Below, one piece after another: positions 23,856 to 31,953 of a stretch of 64,000 nucleotides of DNA; positions within the stretch are counted from its first letter, which is position 1; the number at the start of each line of letters is the position of its first letter. The DNA is from Lachnoclostridium sp. An131 (GTDB lineage Bacteria; Bacillota; Clostridia; Lachnospirales; Lachnospiraceae). The stretch spans positions 1 through 64,000 of the forward strand of contig NZ_NFLI01000008.1 in the NCBI RefSeq assembly GCF_002160825.1. The letters are read 5' to 3'. The position numbers and the translations under genes were made by a program. The notes beneath the pieces are model-generated. The model had not been told where the DNA came from and searched no databases. It was given only the letters and a program-made list of their open reading frames with translations.

Positions 23856-23916
23856 GTTTGCCTCCTGCCTGCCCGTGGAGCACGCAAAACACCAGCCACT
23901 ATTTGGTGCATTTGAT

Positions 23917-24624
23917 TCATTTTCCAAATCCTTTCGTAATGATTTTTTCTGAACCAACATGTTTGATAAGATAAGCGTCCAGCTCCTCTATCCCCGCCAT
24001 AAACGAATTTACCGATACCCGTTTTGACTCTGTATCTATTGTTATTTTCCGTACGTCCCAAATATCTGCCGCATCCGTTCTGCGGACAATCTTCGTAATC
24101 TCGGATACAGAAAAGCTGTATTTCCTTCCTGCCGCAGGCCTGACGGTAATCCTGTTCCCTTCAGCCGTAATCCTGAACCGCCCTATCCCAAATCCGAAAA
24201 TAAGAATCAGCCCTGTAAGTACGACACTGGGGAGCTCGAACGTTATACGAAACAACGGATCGGCCAGATCCAATATTTCCATCAGCAGGATCGGGAGCCA
24301 CAGGCCAACAAGCACTGCAGCCATGAGCACATAATAACCGAGCTTTGGCCAACCGGCCTGTATTTTCAGCCCAAGCTCCTCTTCAAACAGCAGGCGTCCC
24401 TCATCATCAGAAAACAATATTTTAAAGCTGTCGTTTTGCTGATGCCTTATGACCTTATGGATCAGGTTAAGCCTGTCCTCTTCCGTCGCTTCCCCCTTTT
24501 TCTTAAGCCAGAGGATAGACCCGGCGTCCGCATAAAAGCCGTTGCTGCAAAGCTCCCCGTAAAATCTCGCGATATTTCCCTCGTCTTCAATCTGCACTTG
24601 TCCTCTGTCGCCTGTAATCTTCAC
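23917..24624 (-). CDS. Unknown membrane protein sharing a module with its neighbour
   Basis: A 235-residue protein starting at GTG (24622-24624), overlapping the upstream stop by 4 bp. Residues 1-80 carry the module described for 23292-23855. Two membrane segments follow (LGYYVLMAAVLVGLWLPILLM and LPSVVLTGLILIFGFGI), then a PH-like beta domain (FRITAEGNRITVRPAAGRKYSFSVSEITKIVRR... KRVSVNSFMAGIEELDAYL) similar in plan to bacterial PH-domain proteins. Function unknown. Confidence 0.55.
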   Translation of the reverse strand: MKITGDRGQVQIEDEGNIARFYGELCSNGFYADAGSILWLKKKGEATEEDRLNLIHKVIRHQQNDSFKILFSDDEGRLLFEEELGLKIQAGWPKLGYYVLMAAVLVGLWLPILLMEILDLADPLFRITFELPSVVLTGLILIFGFGIGRFRITAEGNRITVRPAAGRKYSFSVSEITKIVRRTDAADIWDVRKITIDTESKRVSVNSFMAGIEELDAYLIKHVGSEKIITKGFGK

Positions 24625-24935
24625 TTCGCAGCTTTCCCCTCCCCAAATCCATCCAGTTCCGGAAATAGTCCGTCCACATCTTGATTATCTACAGAAAATT
24701 CATGCTGGAGATAATAAAAACCGCACAGCTTACTGATAGAAAGGACAGAACTATATTGGACCTTAAAATTCTCCTTCACAAACCTTCTGAACTGAAATAC
24801 AATATCTGCCGAAGGTTCTCCAGCCGAATCATGATGCATTACATTCGTGCACATTTTTTCTACGGAGTTTACCAAATCTGAAATAAATTCGAGCTCCCTG
24901 CACCAGCATGAAGCAAAAAGCTCTTTAATTTCCAT
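24621..24935 (-). CDS. Unknown small protein
   Basis: A 104-residue frame, mostly helical, with three cysteines near the start (ASCWCRELEFISDLVNSVEKMCTN) and a C-terminal Asp/Gly-rich tail (NQDVDGLFPELDGFGEG). No family recognised. The start ATG has no clear ribosome site. A 17-codon frame (24925-24978, MHKEIEGVITEIYINGN) with GGGGAG upstream runs into it one frame out, so the true N-terminus may be lost by a frameshift. AT-richer than the surrounding operons. Confidence 0.45.
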   Translation of the reverse strand: MEIKELFASCWCRELEFISDLVNSVEKMCTNVMHHDSAGEPSADIVFQFRRFVKENFKVQYSSVLSISKLCGFYYLQHEFSVDNQDVDGLFPELDGFGEGKAAK

Positions 24936-24995
24936 TTATATAAATCTCTGTAATTACACCTTCAATCTCTTTATGCATAACTGTAAACTCCCCGT

Positions 24996-25580
24996 TTATT
25001 TCAGCTCTTGAAAGCTTTTATAAAATTCGCCATTCAGCTCCAACAGCTCCCTGTACGGGACCAGCTTCTTATCCGCAGCATCAATGTCACATTCCTTCGC
25101 CCATAAAAAGGGATACATCAGAATTCCCTGGCCCAGCTGCAGGCGGTTTATCACCTCTTCGCTCTTATCCCAAAGAAAACAGGAATAGAATCCCCTTAAG
25201 CTTCCGCTTGCCAGCCAGCGTACAAAATCATCGCCATCCTTCTCTGTATTTTCCCATTCAAGGGTGTCAGGCGCAAAATACTGAATGGTTCCTTTGACAG
25301 CGAAAAGACCGCCAAAAGCATCATACGCCACAATGTCATTTTTCTCTCCAAATGCTTTTTCGGCTTCCTGATTGAATAAATGAACATTTTCATAGGGACT
25401 CTTTCCTGCCCCTAACAGCCTTAAATATTTATTGATCACGATAGAGTCCGTATTATTTCGAATCGCCTCTATCCTTGTATCATTTCTATCTGTAGTGATC
25501 TCTTTTTCGAAAATCTCAACCTGATTTACCGAGCTTAACAGCTCATTTTTCACTCTGTTCCATTCCATCCTGCTATCCAA
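24996..25580 (-). CDS. DUF2625 family protein
   Basis: A 194-residue protein with the DUF2625 blocks: LRLLGAGKSPYENVHLFNQEA, IVAYDAFGGLFAVKG, and YFAPDTLEWENTEKDGDDFVRWLASGSLRGFYSCFLW. DUF2625 proteins are soluble, of unknown function, and related in fold to SUKH-type proteins that often serve as immunity or adaptor proteins of polymorphic toxins. No toxin gene is seen beside it. First gene of the accessory run that leads into ade. A 7-bp inverted repeat lies in its upstream region. Confidence 0.75.
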   Translation of the reverse strand: MDSRMEWNRVKNELLSSVNQVEIFEKEITTDRNDTRIEAIRNNTDSIVINKYLRLLGAGKSPYENVHLFNQEAEKAFGEKNDIVAYDAFGGLFAVKGTIQYFAPDTLEWENTEKDGDDFVRWLASGSLRGFYSCFLWDKSEEVINRLQLGQGILMYPFLWAKECDIDAADKKLVPYRELLELNGEFYKSFQELK

Positions 25581-25630
25581 ACGGCCCCCTGTATCACATG
25601 ATTGCTCTTGCCCCTAATTTTATCATACCA

Positions 25631-25658
25631 CCCAAACCATGGAAATACCCTGTTTGGG
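25631..25658. promoter_or_regulatory. Inverted repeat in the divergent upstream region
   Basis: CCCAAAC (25631-25637) and GTTTGGG (25652-25658) with a 14-bp spacer, near a minus-strand TATGAT box (about 25623-25628). A candidate operator between the DUF2625 gene and the gene at 25865. The rest of the 280-bp gap is AT-rich and shows no gene. Confidence 0.4.
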
Positions 25659-25735
25659 CAAAATAATTGATTCCACTCGCTTTATCAGCAAAATTCATCC
25701 GATTTCACTGCTGCATTTTACTGTACTTTCTCCTT

Positions 25736-25762
25736 TTAACAGGACGCTGTCTATGATATACT
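25736..25762 (+). promoter_or_regulatory. Probable promoter of the orphan gene at 25865
   Basis: TTAACA (25736-25741), 15-bp spacer, TATACT (25757-25762), giving a leader of about 95 nt. TTTAAC one base earlier gives a 16-bp spacer. Confidence 0.5.
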
Positions 25763-25864
25763 ATCTTCGTCATCCGTTAGAATTATTTTAACTCAAACGG
25801 TGATATATTTGAATAGGAACAGCAAATATAATTACATAATTGTATAAGATTTGGAGACAGGAAT

Positions 25865-26437
25865 ATGAAATTATTCAGAAAAAAAGAAATAGATCCGTTT
25901 TTTAAATTATTTGAAATTCCCTGTGATTACGACGGATATGATCTTGTATTCGAGCAGGGAAAAACATCGCCTGACATATATTACAGCATAAATGAAATCA
26001 TAACAAATGGAAAATATGAAATAAAAACAGACAAAATAAAACACTTAACGATAGATTCAAGCCTGGATGAATTCTATGTTTTTTATGATGAATGGCTGGA
26101 AGAACTGCTGAAAGAAGGCTTTGTATTCCGCCTGGATGCTGAGACTCCCATTGAAGAATTTGCCCAGGCAATTATCAAAATGCTGAAAATCCATGCATTT
26201 GAGGCTCCTTTAAACGAAAATGACATGATCGAACACTATAAACACGAGCTAAGAGAAATGGGGATAAACGAAGCAATCAATTATGATGTATTAATGGCCA
26301 ATACAGCAGCGGCCGAATTGAGAAGGTATAAGATAGAGTTAATAGATTTATTTGATGGATTCAGCAATTGCGATTTTGCAATCATACCAGAGCACCAGAT
26401 TCCAGCTCTGAAGAAGCTGGAGGAATCTGTGAAATAA
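25865..26437 (+). CDS. AT-rich orphan protein, unknown
   Basis: A 190-residue soluble acidic protein. Visible parts: KLFRKKEIDPFFKLFEIPCDYDGYDLVFEQG, a DEFYVFYDEWLEELLKEGF stretch, and C-terminal FDGFSNCDFAIIPEHQIPALKKLEE. No catalytic or membrane motif. Base composition is clearly AT-richer than the neighbouring housekeeping genes, with AAA/ATA-rich codons, which points to horizontal gain. It ends 12 bp from the 3' end of tRNA-Leu, and has its own promoter and a GGAGAC ribosome site. DUF2625 nearby hints at an immunity-protein islet, but this is conjecture. Confidence 0.55.
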   Translation: MKLFRKKEIDPFFKLFEIPCDYDGYDLVFEQGKTSPDIYYSINEIITNGKYEIKTDKIKHLTIDSSLDEFYVFYDEWLEELLKEGFVFRLDAETPIEEFAQAIIKMLKIHAFEAPLNENDMIEHYKHELREMGINEAINYDVLMANTAAAELRRYKIELIDLFDGFSNCDFAIIPEHQIPALKKLEESVK

Positions 26438-26449
26438 ATTTATCAAAAC

Positions 26450-26532
26450 TGCCGGCGATGGGACTTGAACCCATACGCGGTTGCCCGCAACAGATTTTGA
26501 GTCTGCCTCGTCTGCCATTCCGACACGCCGGC
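26450..26532 (-). tRNA. tRNA-Leu (CAA)
   Basis: An 83-nt cloverleaf. Acceptor arms GCCGGCG/CGCCGGC with discriminator A; anticodon arm GCAGA-CTCAAAA-TCTGT, giving anticodon CAA for UUG codons. Long class II variable arm GCGG-GCAA-CCGC; T arm ATGGG-TTCAAGT-CCCAT. CCA is not encoded. The 3' end faces the accessory genes at 23.3-26.4 kb, a usual site for integrating elements, though I found no duplicate of the tRNA 3' end. Confidence 0.95.
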
Positions 26533-26616
26533 CCTTTGCTCTCTGCAGTCACCTGCAGCGCTTTTATATTCTAGCACAGGCGGCCTGAAATGGCAAGCAG
26601 ATTTTTTCTGCACCTT

Positions 26617-27291
26617 CTACCTGATCGAAAACCATTTCCTGGTAACCGGCAGCCAGAACTGCACCAGAGGACCTGTAAGAAAAGCCGCCGCGATCGTTCC
26701 CGCGCCGACTGTGCCACCGAGCAGAAAACCCAGCGCCACAAAAAACAAATCACAGGCCACACGAATCCAGCGGAATTCTACTCTCTCTATTTTATCCGAC
26801 AGAATGACCGCCACCAGATCATTGGGCCCCGTACCGGCATTGCTGTTGATCACAATGGACATTCCCAGCGCAAGGATCACACAGCCGGCCAGCATGCTTA
26901 CAATCCGCACGCCCATGACAGACTCTCCACTGATATATCCGCCCAGCAGCCAGGTAAAGAGATCTATAATCGGGCCGCCGCAAAACGCACAGACCACAGT
27001 GCCCGGCTTTACATAGCCCTTTGTCGTCAGAAGCATTACAACCATCAGAATACAGAGCACAATCACATGGACTGTGCCGACTGTCAGGCCGGACAATACG
27101 GAAAGTCCCTGAATAAATACTGTAAACGTATCCGTCCCCAGCTCTGATAAAAGAAAAAGCGTTACGCCCAGGTGGGCAATGGTCAGTCCAAGCAAAAGGA
27201 CAAGCAGCGCTCTGGCCCAGTCTGCAGGACTCCTGCCGGAGGTATCCGCTGAAAATTTTGTCCGTTCTTCTTTTACACGGTCCTTTTTCAT
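26617..27291 (-). CDS. YczE/YitT-like membrane protein
   Basis: A 224-residue integral membrane protein with about six segments. GLTIAHLGVTLFLLSELGTDTFTVFIQGLS, VMGVRIVSMLAGCVILALGMSIVINSNAGTGPNDLVAVIL and the paired glycine-rich repeats match the YczE/YyaS/YitT family, whose role is unknown (perhaps transport). Start ATG; the preceding GGAAAGAGAG is a fair ribosome site. It stands between tRNA-Leu and rluD without close coupling. Confidence 0.8.
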   Translation of the reverse strand: MKKDRVKEERTKFSADTSGRSPADWARALLVLLLGLTIAHLGVTLFLLSELGTDTFTVFIQGLSVLSGLTVGTVHVIVLCILMVVMLLTTKGYVKPGTVVCAFCGGPIIDLFTWLLGGYISGESVMGVRIVSMLAGCVILALGMSIVINSNAGTGPNDLVAVILSDKIERVEFRWIRVACDLFFVALGFLLGGTVGAGTIAAAFLTGPLVQFWLPVTRKWFSIR

Positions 27292-27358
27292 GACGCATTC
27301 TCTCTTTCCAGTTCATAATTTTTCGACTCAGAAAACAACTGCTCCCTGTACCGTGCTC

Positions 27359-28300
27359 TCACACAGTCCTTCGAAGCTTTCTTAAAAGCTCCTCGAAATA
27401 TTCCGGGAGCGGAGCCTCAAACTCCATATATTCGCCTGTGGAGGGATGTACAAAGCCAAGAACCATCGCATGGAGCGTCTGTCCCTCCAGATGGAAGGGA
27501 TTTTTTCCGCGGCCGTAGACCTCGTCCCCGAGAAGCGGATGCCCGATGCTGGCCATGTGGACACGGATCTGGTGCGTGCGTCCTGTCTCCAGCCGGCATT
27601 CGATATAGGTGTAAGCTCCAAAGCGTTCCAGGACCCGGTAATGGGTGACCGCCTGCTTTCCTCCCGAGCGCACGACAGCCATTTTTTTTCGTTCCACCGG
27701 ATGGCGGCCGATGGGCGCGTCTACCGTTCCCTCGTCCTCCTTCAGATTGCCGCAGACCAGGGCACGGTAGCGCCGGGTGATCGTATGCTCCTTCAGCTGT
27801 CCGGCCAGCGCGTTGTGAGCGCGGTCATTTTTGCAGGCAATCAAAACTCCTGTGGTATCCCTGTCTATCCGGTGCACGATGCCGGGGCGCAGAATTCCAT
27901 TGATTCCGGACAGCTCTCCCTGGCAGTGAAACAGGAGCGCATTTACAAGCGTGCCTGTATGATGGCCCGCCGAAGGGTGCACAACCATCCCCTTTGGTTT
28001 ATTTACCAGAATGACGTCTCTGTCCTCGTAAAGAATATCAAGCGGCAGCTCCTCCGGCAGAATCTCCAGCTCCTTCGCCTCTGGGAGCGTCAGCTCAATC
28101 TTCATTCCCTGCGAAAGCTTCACTCCGGCTTTTGCCGGTCTTCCCTCAAGCAGTACGCTGCCGTCACGAATCAGCTTCTGCAGATAAGAACGGGTAAGCT
28201 CCGGTTCGCATTCAGACAGATATTGATCCAGACGCCGGCCTGCTCCTGCCGTATCCACTTCATAGACCTGCGTCTCTATCCGTTCCGAAATCTCAGGCAT
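27359..28300 (-). CDS. rluD: RluD-like pseudouridine synthase
   Basis: About 313 residues from the ATG at 28300 (MPEISERIETQVYEVD); GTG at 28312 is an alternative. S4 domain at about 25-75 (RLDQYLSECEPELTRSYLQKLIRDGSVLLEGRPAKAG). Catalytic GIVHRIDRDTTGVLIACKND with the Asp of HRID. GRTHQIRVHMASIGHPLLGDEVYG follows. RluD makes pseudouridines in helix 69 of 23S rRNA in E. coli; in Firmicutes the position is inferred (YlyB). Overlaps the lspA stop by 8 bp; lspA-rluD order is conserved in Clostridia. Confidence 0.88.
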   Translation of the reverse strand: MPEISERIETQVYEVDTAGAGRRLDQYLSECEPELTRSYLQKLIRDGSVLLEGRPAKAGVKLSQGMKIELTLPEAKELEILPEELPLDILYEDRDVILVNKPKGMVVHPSAGHHTGTLVNALLFHCQGELSGINGILRPGIVHRIDRDTTGVLIACKNDRAHNALAGQLKEHTITRRYRALVCGNLKEDEGTVDAPIGRHPVERKKMAVVRSGGKQAVTHYRVLERFGAYTYIECRLETGRTHQIRVHMASIGHPLLGDEVYGRGKNPFHLEGQTLHAMVLGFVHPSTGEYMEFEAPLPEYFEELLRKLRRTV

Positions 28301-28814
28301 CTTTTTTCCCACCCTGCCTCTTCAGGCTTAAAAATCCCAGCTCCTCTTCCTTATATACGAAAAGGATCAGAACAGCCAGCAGCACCGCTCCCACCGTCAC
28401 ATAGCAGTCCGCCACGTTGAATACCGGGAAATCAATCAGCTTAAAATACAGAAAATCCACTACGTAGGAATAGCGCATCCGGTCGATGAGATTCCCGACA
28501 GCTCCTGCTGCCAGGAAAACCGCCACCAGCCGCATCATAAAAAATCTTTTTCCCGCCGGGAGACGGTTGTAGAAAAAAACAATCAGGATAAGGATAAGGA
28601 GCGTACATACCAGAAAGACGGCCTTCTGTCCCTGAAGGATGCCAAAGGCTGCCCCCCTGTTCTCCAGGTAATGAAGCTCAAAGACTCCATCCCAAAGAAC
28701 AATGGGGCTCTGTCCCTTCAAACGCAGTACCGCCAGATGCTTCGTCCACTGATCCAGGGCAATCAGAACGATCGCCGCCAGAATTCCAATCAGATTGTAT
28801 TTCTGTCTTGTCAT
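28293..28814 (-). CDS. lspA: Lipoprotein signal peptidase
   Basis: A 173-residue membrane aspartyl protease with four membrane segments, which removes signal peptides from diacylated prolipoproteins. ENRGAAFGILQG is the family motif. The two catalytic aspartates lie in AVGNLIDRMRYSYVVDF and FNVADCYVTVG. At least two lipoproteins in the window (51.1 and 58.0 kb) would be substrates. Starts 4 bp after the aroB stop. Confidence 0.95.
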   Translation of the reverse strand: MTRQKYNLIGILAAIVLIALDQWTKHLAVLRLKGQSPIVLWDGVFELHYLENRGAAFGILQGQKAVFLVCTLLILILIVFFYNRLPAGKRFFMMRLVAVFLAAGAVGNLIDRMRYSYVVDFLYFKLIDFPVFNVADCYVTVGAVLLAVLILFVYKEEELGFLSLKRQGGKKDA

Positions 28815-28818
28815 CGTA

Positions 28819-29931
28819 TCAATCCTCTGTAATCCAATTTATCGCGTCCAGGAGCTCTTCCTCTGTCACCGACTGATCCACAAAAGCGTCTCCTGTCTGC
28901 CTGAGCAGAATAAACCGGATGCTGCCCGCATCCATCTTCTTGTCTGACTTTGTAGTGCGGAGCACCTGCGCAGGGTCAATGCCGCTCACCTTCACAGGAA
29001 GGGAAAAGCTTTTCAGCGCTTCACAAATCCTTAAGACCGCCGCCTCGTCCAAAAGGCCCCGCTTCCAGGAAAGGTAGGCCGCCGCCGCACAGCCTGCGGC
29101 TACGCATTCCCCGTGATACATCTGAAAGTCCTTCAGCTTCTCTACGGCATGCCCTATCGTATGTCCGAAATTCAGGAGCGCTCTTTCTCCCTGCTCTGTA
29201 GGATCCTTCTCCACGACATCCCGCTTGATCCGGCAGCTTTCCAGGATCATCGGCATCAGTGCATTCATCCTTCTTTCCAGAATCTCCTGCCGGTGATCGA
29301 TCAGCCACTGAAAATATTCCGCATTTTTTATCAGCCCATGCTTCAGAATCTCCGCCATCCCTGATGTGAACTGCCGCTCGGGAAGAGTCTTCAGCACAGA
29401 AAGATTCATATATACCAGCCGTGGCATGTGAAAGGCTCCGACCATGTTTTTATAGCTGTCAAAATCCACCCCTGTCTTGCCGCCGATGCTGCTGTCCACC
29501 TGGGACAACAGTGTAGTAGGAATCTGGATAAAGCCGATTCCCCGCAGATACGTCGCCGCGGCAAAGCCGGTCAGATCGCCGATGACGCCGCCGCCCAGAG
29601 CTGCCAGCATATCCTTCCGATCAAAGTGCTCCAGAATCAGATGCTCATAAAGCCCGCGCACAGTATCCAGCGTCTTATATTTTTCTCCCGCTTCGATCGT
29701 ATAGACCGTTACGGTTCTAAACGCTTCTGACAGCCTTCTTCGGACCTCGTCCGCATAAAGCGGGCCCACATGGCTGTCTGTCACAATACAGACCCTTCTG
29801 CCTTTTACGGAAAGCTCCGACACACATTCGGAAAGCTTTTCAAAATCCTCCTCCAGCCGGATCGAATAGCAGAACGCTCCGTCTCTCCGAACCGGAAGAG
29901 TCTGTCCCTCTTTTTCCATACGAGTTTTCAT
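28819..29931 (-). CDS. aroB: 3-dehydroquinate synthase
   Basis: A 370-residue NAD- and Zn-dependent enzyme, second step of the shikimate pathway. VTDSHVGPLY, EAGEKYKTL, LAALGGGVIGDLTGFAAATYLRGIGFIQIPTTLLSQVDSSIGGKTGVD, and the zinc ligands in GMAEILKHGLI and LNFGHTIGHAVE are all present. No other shikimate gene is nearby; it sits between lspA and the ylmH-sepF group. ATG, with further in-frame M at residue 5. Confidence 0.95.
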   Translation of the reverse strand: MKTRMEKEGQTLPVRRDGAFCYSIRLEEDFEKLSECVSELSVKGRRVCIVTDSHVGPLYADEVRRRLSEAFRTVTVYTIEAGEKYKTLDTVRGLYEHLILEHFDRKDMLAALGGGVIGDLTGFAAATYLRGIGFIQIPTTLLSQVDSSIGGKTGVDFDSYKNMVGAFHMPRLVYMNLSVLKTLPERQFTSGMAEILKHGLIKNAEYFQWLIDHRQEILERRMNALMPMILESCRIKRDVVEKDPTEQGERALLNFGHTIGHAVEKLKDFQMYHGECVAAGCAAAAYLSWKRGLLDEAAVLRICEALKSFSLPVKVSGIDPAQVLRTTKSDKKMDAGSIRFILLRQTGDAFVDQSVTEEELLDAINWITED

Positions 29932-29937
29932 CCTTCC

Positions 29938-30693
29938 TCAAATATAGCGCAGGAGTGTCACATACTCCCGCCCCTTTTTTGATTGTCCGCCGCCTCCCTG
30001 AAACCGAAAGCGCCCCATTCCGCGCACAGACACCAGATCTCCTTCCCGGGGCTGATATCCGTTGGATGTGACAAGCTTCCCGTTCACAAAGACCCGGCCG
30101 CCCTCAATCAGCCCGGTCAGGCTGCTTCTGGAGGCTCCAAACGCCAGAGAAAGAAGCCGGTCCAGACGTACCGAGGCCACAGTACCCGTAATTTCTTTAT
30201 ATTTTGGCTCATAATGAAAATTTTCTGCTTCTACAGGAACAACAGACACTGTCGTATGCCTTACCCTGGTCAGATTGTCGCAGATGAAGGACGCCATGCG
30301 CGTCAGACAGAACAGATACGCCTGCTTCTCCTCCACAAGAATATCACCGAGGCAGCTTCTGTCCAGTCCCAGATTCAGCACAGCTCCCAGGTAATCTCTG
30401 TGTGTGAGCTCCTCCGCAAACTTTTCCTGAAGAGGAGCAAGCTTAAGACAGGAGATCGGCGGTTCTGTACAAAACAGGGGAGCCTCAGGCCGGAATACCG
30501 CGATCTGACGCTCCGCTAATTCATATCCGCCAAAGCTCTCTGTGACAAGGTAAGAAAGCTTCGGCCGGGTCTCCTGAAAAATATTCAGTTCATTCAAATT
30601 CAGAAAATCGGAATATACAGCGGTCCCTCTCTGATACGCCAGCTCTCCCAGCTCCAGAAACCGCTTTTCCAGCTGCTGCTCTTCCTTCGTCAT
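29938..30693 (-). CDS. ylmH: YlmH, S4-domain RNA-binding protein
   Basis: A 251-residue protein. The N-terminal two thirds match the YlmH RRM-like part, and the C-terminal S4 domain is at about 175-240 (RLDRLLSLAFGASRSSLTGLIEGGRVFVNGKLVTSNGYQPREGDLVSV). YlmH is encoded beside sepF in most Firmicutes and has recently been linked to rescue of stalled ribosomes by binding peptidyl-tRNA-bearing 50S subunits. Here it lies 6 bp after sepF. ATG with GAAGGAAGAG nearby. Confidence 0.85.
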   Translation of the reverse strand: MTKEEQQLEKRFLELGELAYQRGTAVYSDFLNLNELNIFQETRPKLSYLVTESFGGYELAERQIAVFRPEAPLFCTEPPISCLKLAPLQEKFAEELTHRDYLGAVLNLGLDRSCLGDILVEEKQAYLFCLTRMASFICDNLTRVRHTTVSVVPVEAENFHYEPKYKEITGTVASVRLDRLLSLAFGASRSSLTGLIEGGRVFVNGKLVTSNGYQPREGDLVSVRGMGRFRFQGGGGQSKKGREYVTLLRYI

Positions 30694-30698
30694 GGCTG

Positions 30699-31223
30699 CT
30701 AGAACTTACTGTACACCGACGGAATATCGATGGCGCCGCTTAAAATGTCCTGCAGATCACCGGAAATATCCACGTTCTTCGGCGTGACGATAAAGATAGA
30801 TGCGGTTACCTTACGAAGCTTTCCGCCAATGGCAAAGCAGGAGCCGGATGTGAAATCAATAATCCTCTGAGCCACATCCACGTCCAGCCCTTCAAAATTC
30901 AATACAACCGTACGGTTGCTGAGAAGCGTCTCGGTAACCTCCTGGGAATCCTCAAAACTGTTTGGTTTAATCACGCATACTTCCATTCCGCTGCCCTGCT
31001 TTCTGGAGGCCTGCCGGATCGGAGTCACCTTCTGGGGCTTCGCTTTTGCCGGGGTTTCCTCCTCATAGTCGTCCTCGTCCTCATCTCTTCTCCTCTTGAA
31101 GATTTTCTTTCGAGGCTTCTCATCGTCATAGTCATCATAATCGTCATCGTAATCATCGTACTCGTCGTCGTACTCGTCTCCTCCGAGCTTCATGACATCC
31201 AGAAATTTATCGATTACACTCAT
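30699..31223 (-). CDS. sepF: Cell division protein SepF
   Basis: About 174 residues from ATG at 31223 (GGAG 8 nt upstream). The N-terminal membrane-targeting helix MSVIDKFLDVMKLG is followed by an Asp/Tyr-rich linker (DEYDDEYDDYDDDYDDYDDE) encoded by a GAT/TAT simple repeat at about 31120-31185. The globular SepF domain is at about 90-170 (VIKPNSFEDSQEVTETLLSNRTVVLNFEGLDVDVAQRIIDFTSGS). SepF anchors FtsZ to the membrane and shapes the septum. The long acidic linker is more regular than usual and may vary in length. Confidence 0.93.
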   Translation of the reverse strand: MSVIDKFLDVMKLGGDEYDDEYDDYDDDYDDYDDEKPRKKIFKRRRDEDEDDYEEETPAKAKPQKVTPIRQASRKQGSGMEVCVIKPNSFEDSQEVTETLLSNRTVVLNFEGLDVDVAQRIIDFTSGSCFAIGGKLRKVTASIFIVTPKNVDISGDLQDILSGAIDIPSVYSKF

Positions 31224-31245
31224 ATGCAAATCTCCAATCTATCTT

Positions 31246-31938
31246 TTATATAGTATAGTCTCGTTTTCCGAAAATTCCTGTCCCAACGCGGATCATCGTC
31301 GCGCCTTCCTCAATAGCGACCTCATAATCTCCAGTCATTCCCATGGACAAAATATTCATAGATACATTATCAATGTTTTTGTTTTTTATGTCAACACATA
31401 ATTTCTTTAAATTGGCAAAATGTACGCGGTTATCCTCCGCATTTTCCACATAAGGGGCAATCGTCATCAGTCCTTTGACAGCGATCGACGGCAGCTTTGC
31501 GATCTCCCGGATCAGGCCCTCTGCCTCTTCCGGCTTCACGCCGAACTTGCTCTCTTCCCCTGCAATATTGACCTCTATCAGTACCGGAACCGCGATCCCC
31601 TTTTTGAGGCCCTCCGCGCTGATGGTCTCTGCCAGGCGCAGACTGTCCACCGAATGGATCAGGCAGACCTTGTCCACCACATATTTGACCTTGTTCCGCT
31701 GCAGATGGCCAATCAGGTGCCAGCGGATATCCTTCGGGAGCTGTTCATATTTCCCGCAGAGCTCCTGCACCTTATTCTCTCCGAAATCTCTCGTTCCACC
31801 CGGAAGCAGCTCCTCTATCATAGACACCGGCTTCGTCTTGCTGACTGCAATCAGCGTCACCTCTTCCCGCTTCCGCCCTGCTCTTTCACAGGCCGCGCAG
31901 ATTTTTTCTTCCACCCTTGCAAGATTCTCAACTACCAT
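31246..31938 (-). CDS. YggS family PLP homeostasis protein
   Basis: A 230-residue single-domain TIM-barrel PLP-binding protein. The PLP lysine is in LIAVSKTKP; WHLIGHLQRNKVKYVV, VNIAGEESKFGV and LSMGMTGDYEVAIEEGATMIRVGTGIFG are diagnostic. It controls pyridoxal phosphate levels rather than catalysing a reaction. Located in the ylmH-sepF-yggS order common to Gram-positives, 16 bp downstream of the HlyD-like gene. Confidence 0.93.
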   Translation of the reverse strand: MVVENLARVEEKICAACERAGRKREEVTLIAVSKTKPVSMIEELLPGGTRDFGENKVQELCGKYEQLPKDIRWHLIGHLQRNKVKYVVDKVCLIHSVDSLRLAETISAEGLKKGIAVPVLIEVNIAGEESKFGVKPEEAEGLIREIAKLPSIAVKGLMTIAPYVENAEDNRVHFANLKKLCVDIKNKNIDNVSMNILSMGMTGDYEVAIEEGATMIRVGTGIFGKRDYTI

Positions 31939-31953
31939 TTTTTCATACTCCTC

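Noticed and set aside
26450-26532. Search for a duplicated tRNA-Leu 3' end (attachment site) in the 21-26 kb accessory patch
   Set aside because: No second copy of the TTCAAGTCCCATCGCCGGC segment was seen, so no attachment site is reported.
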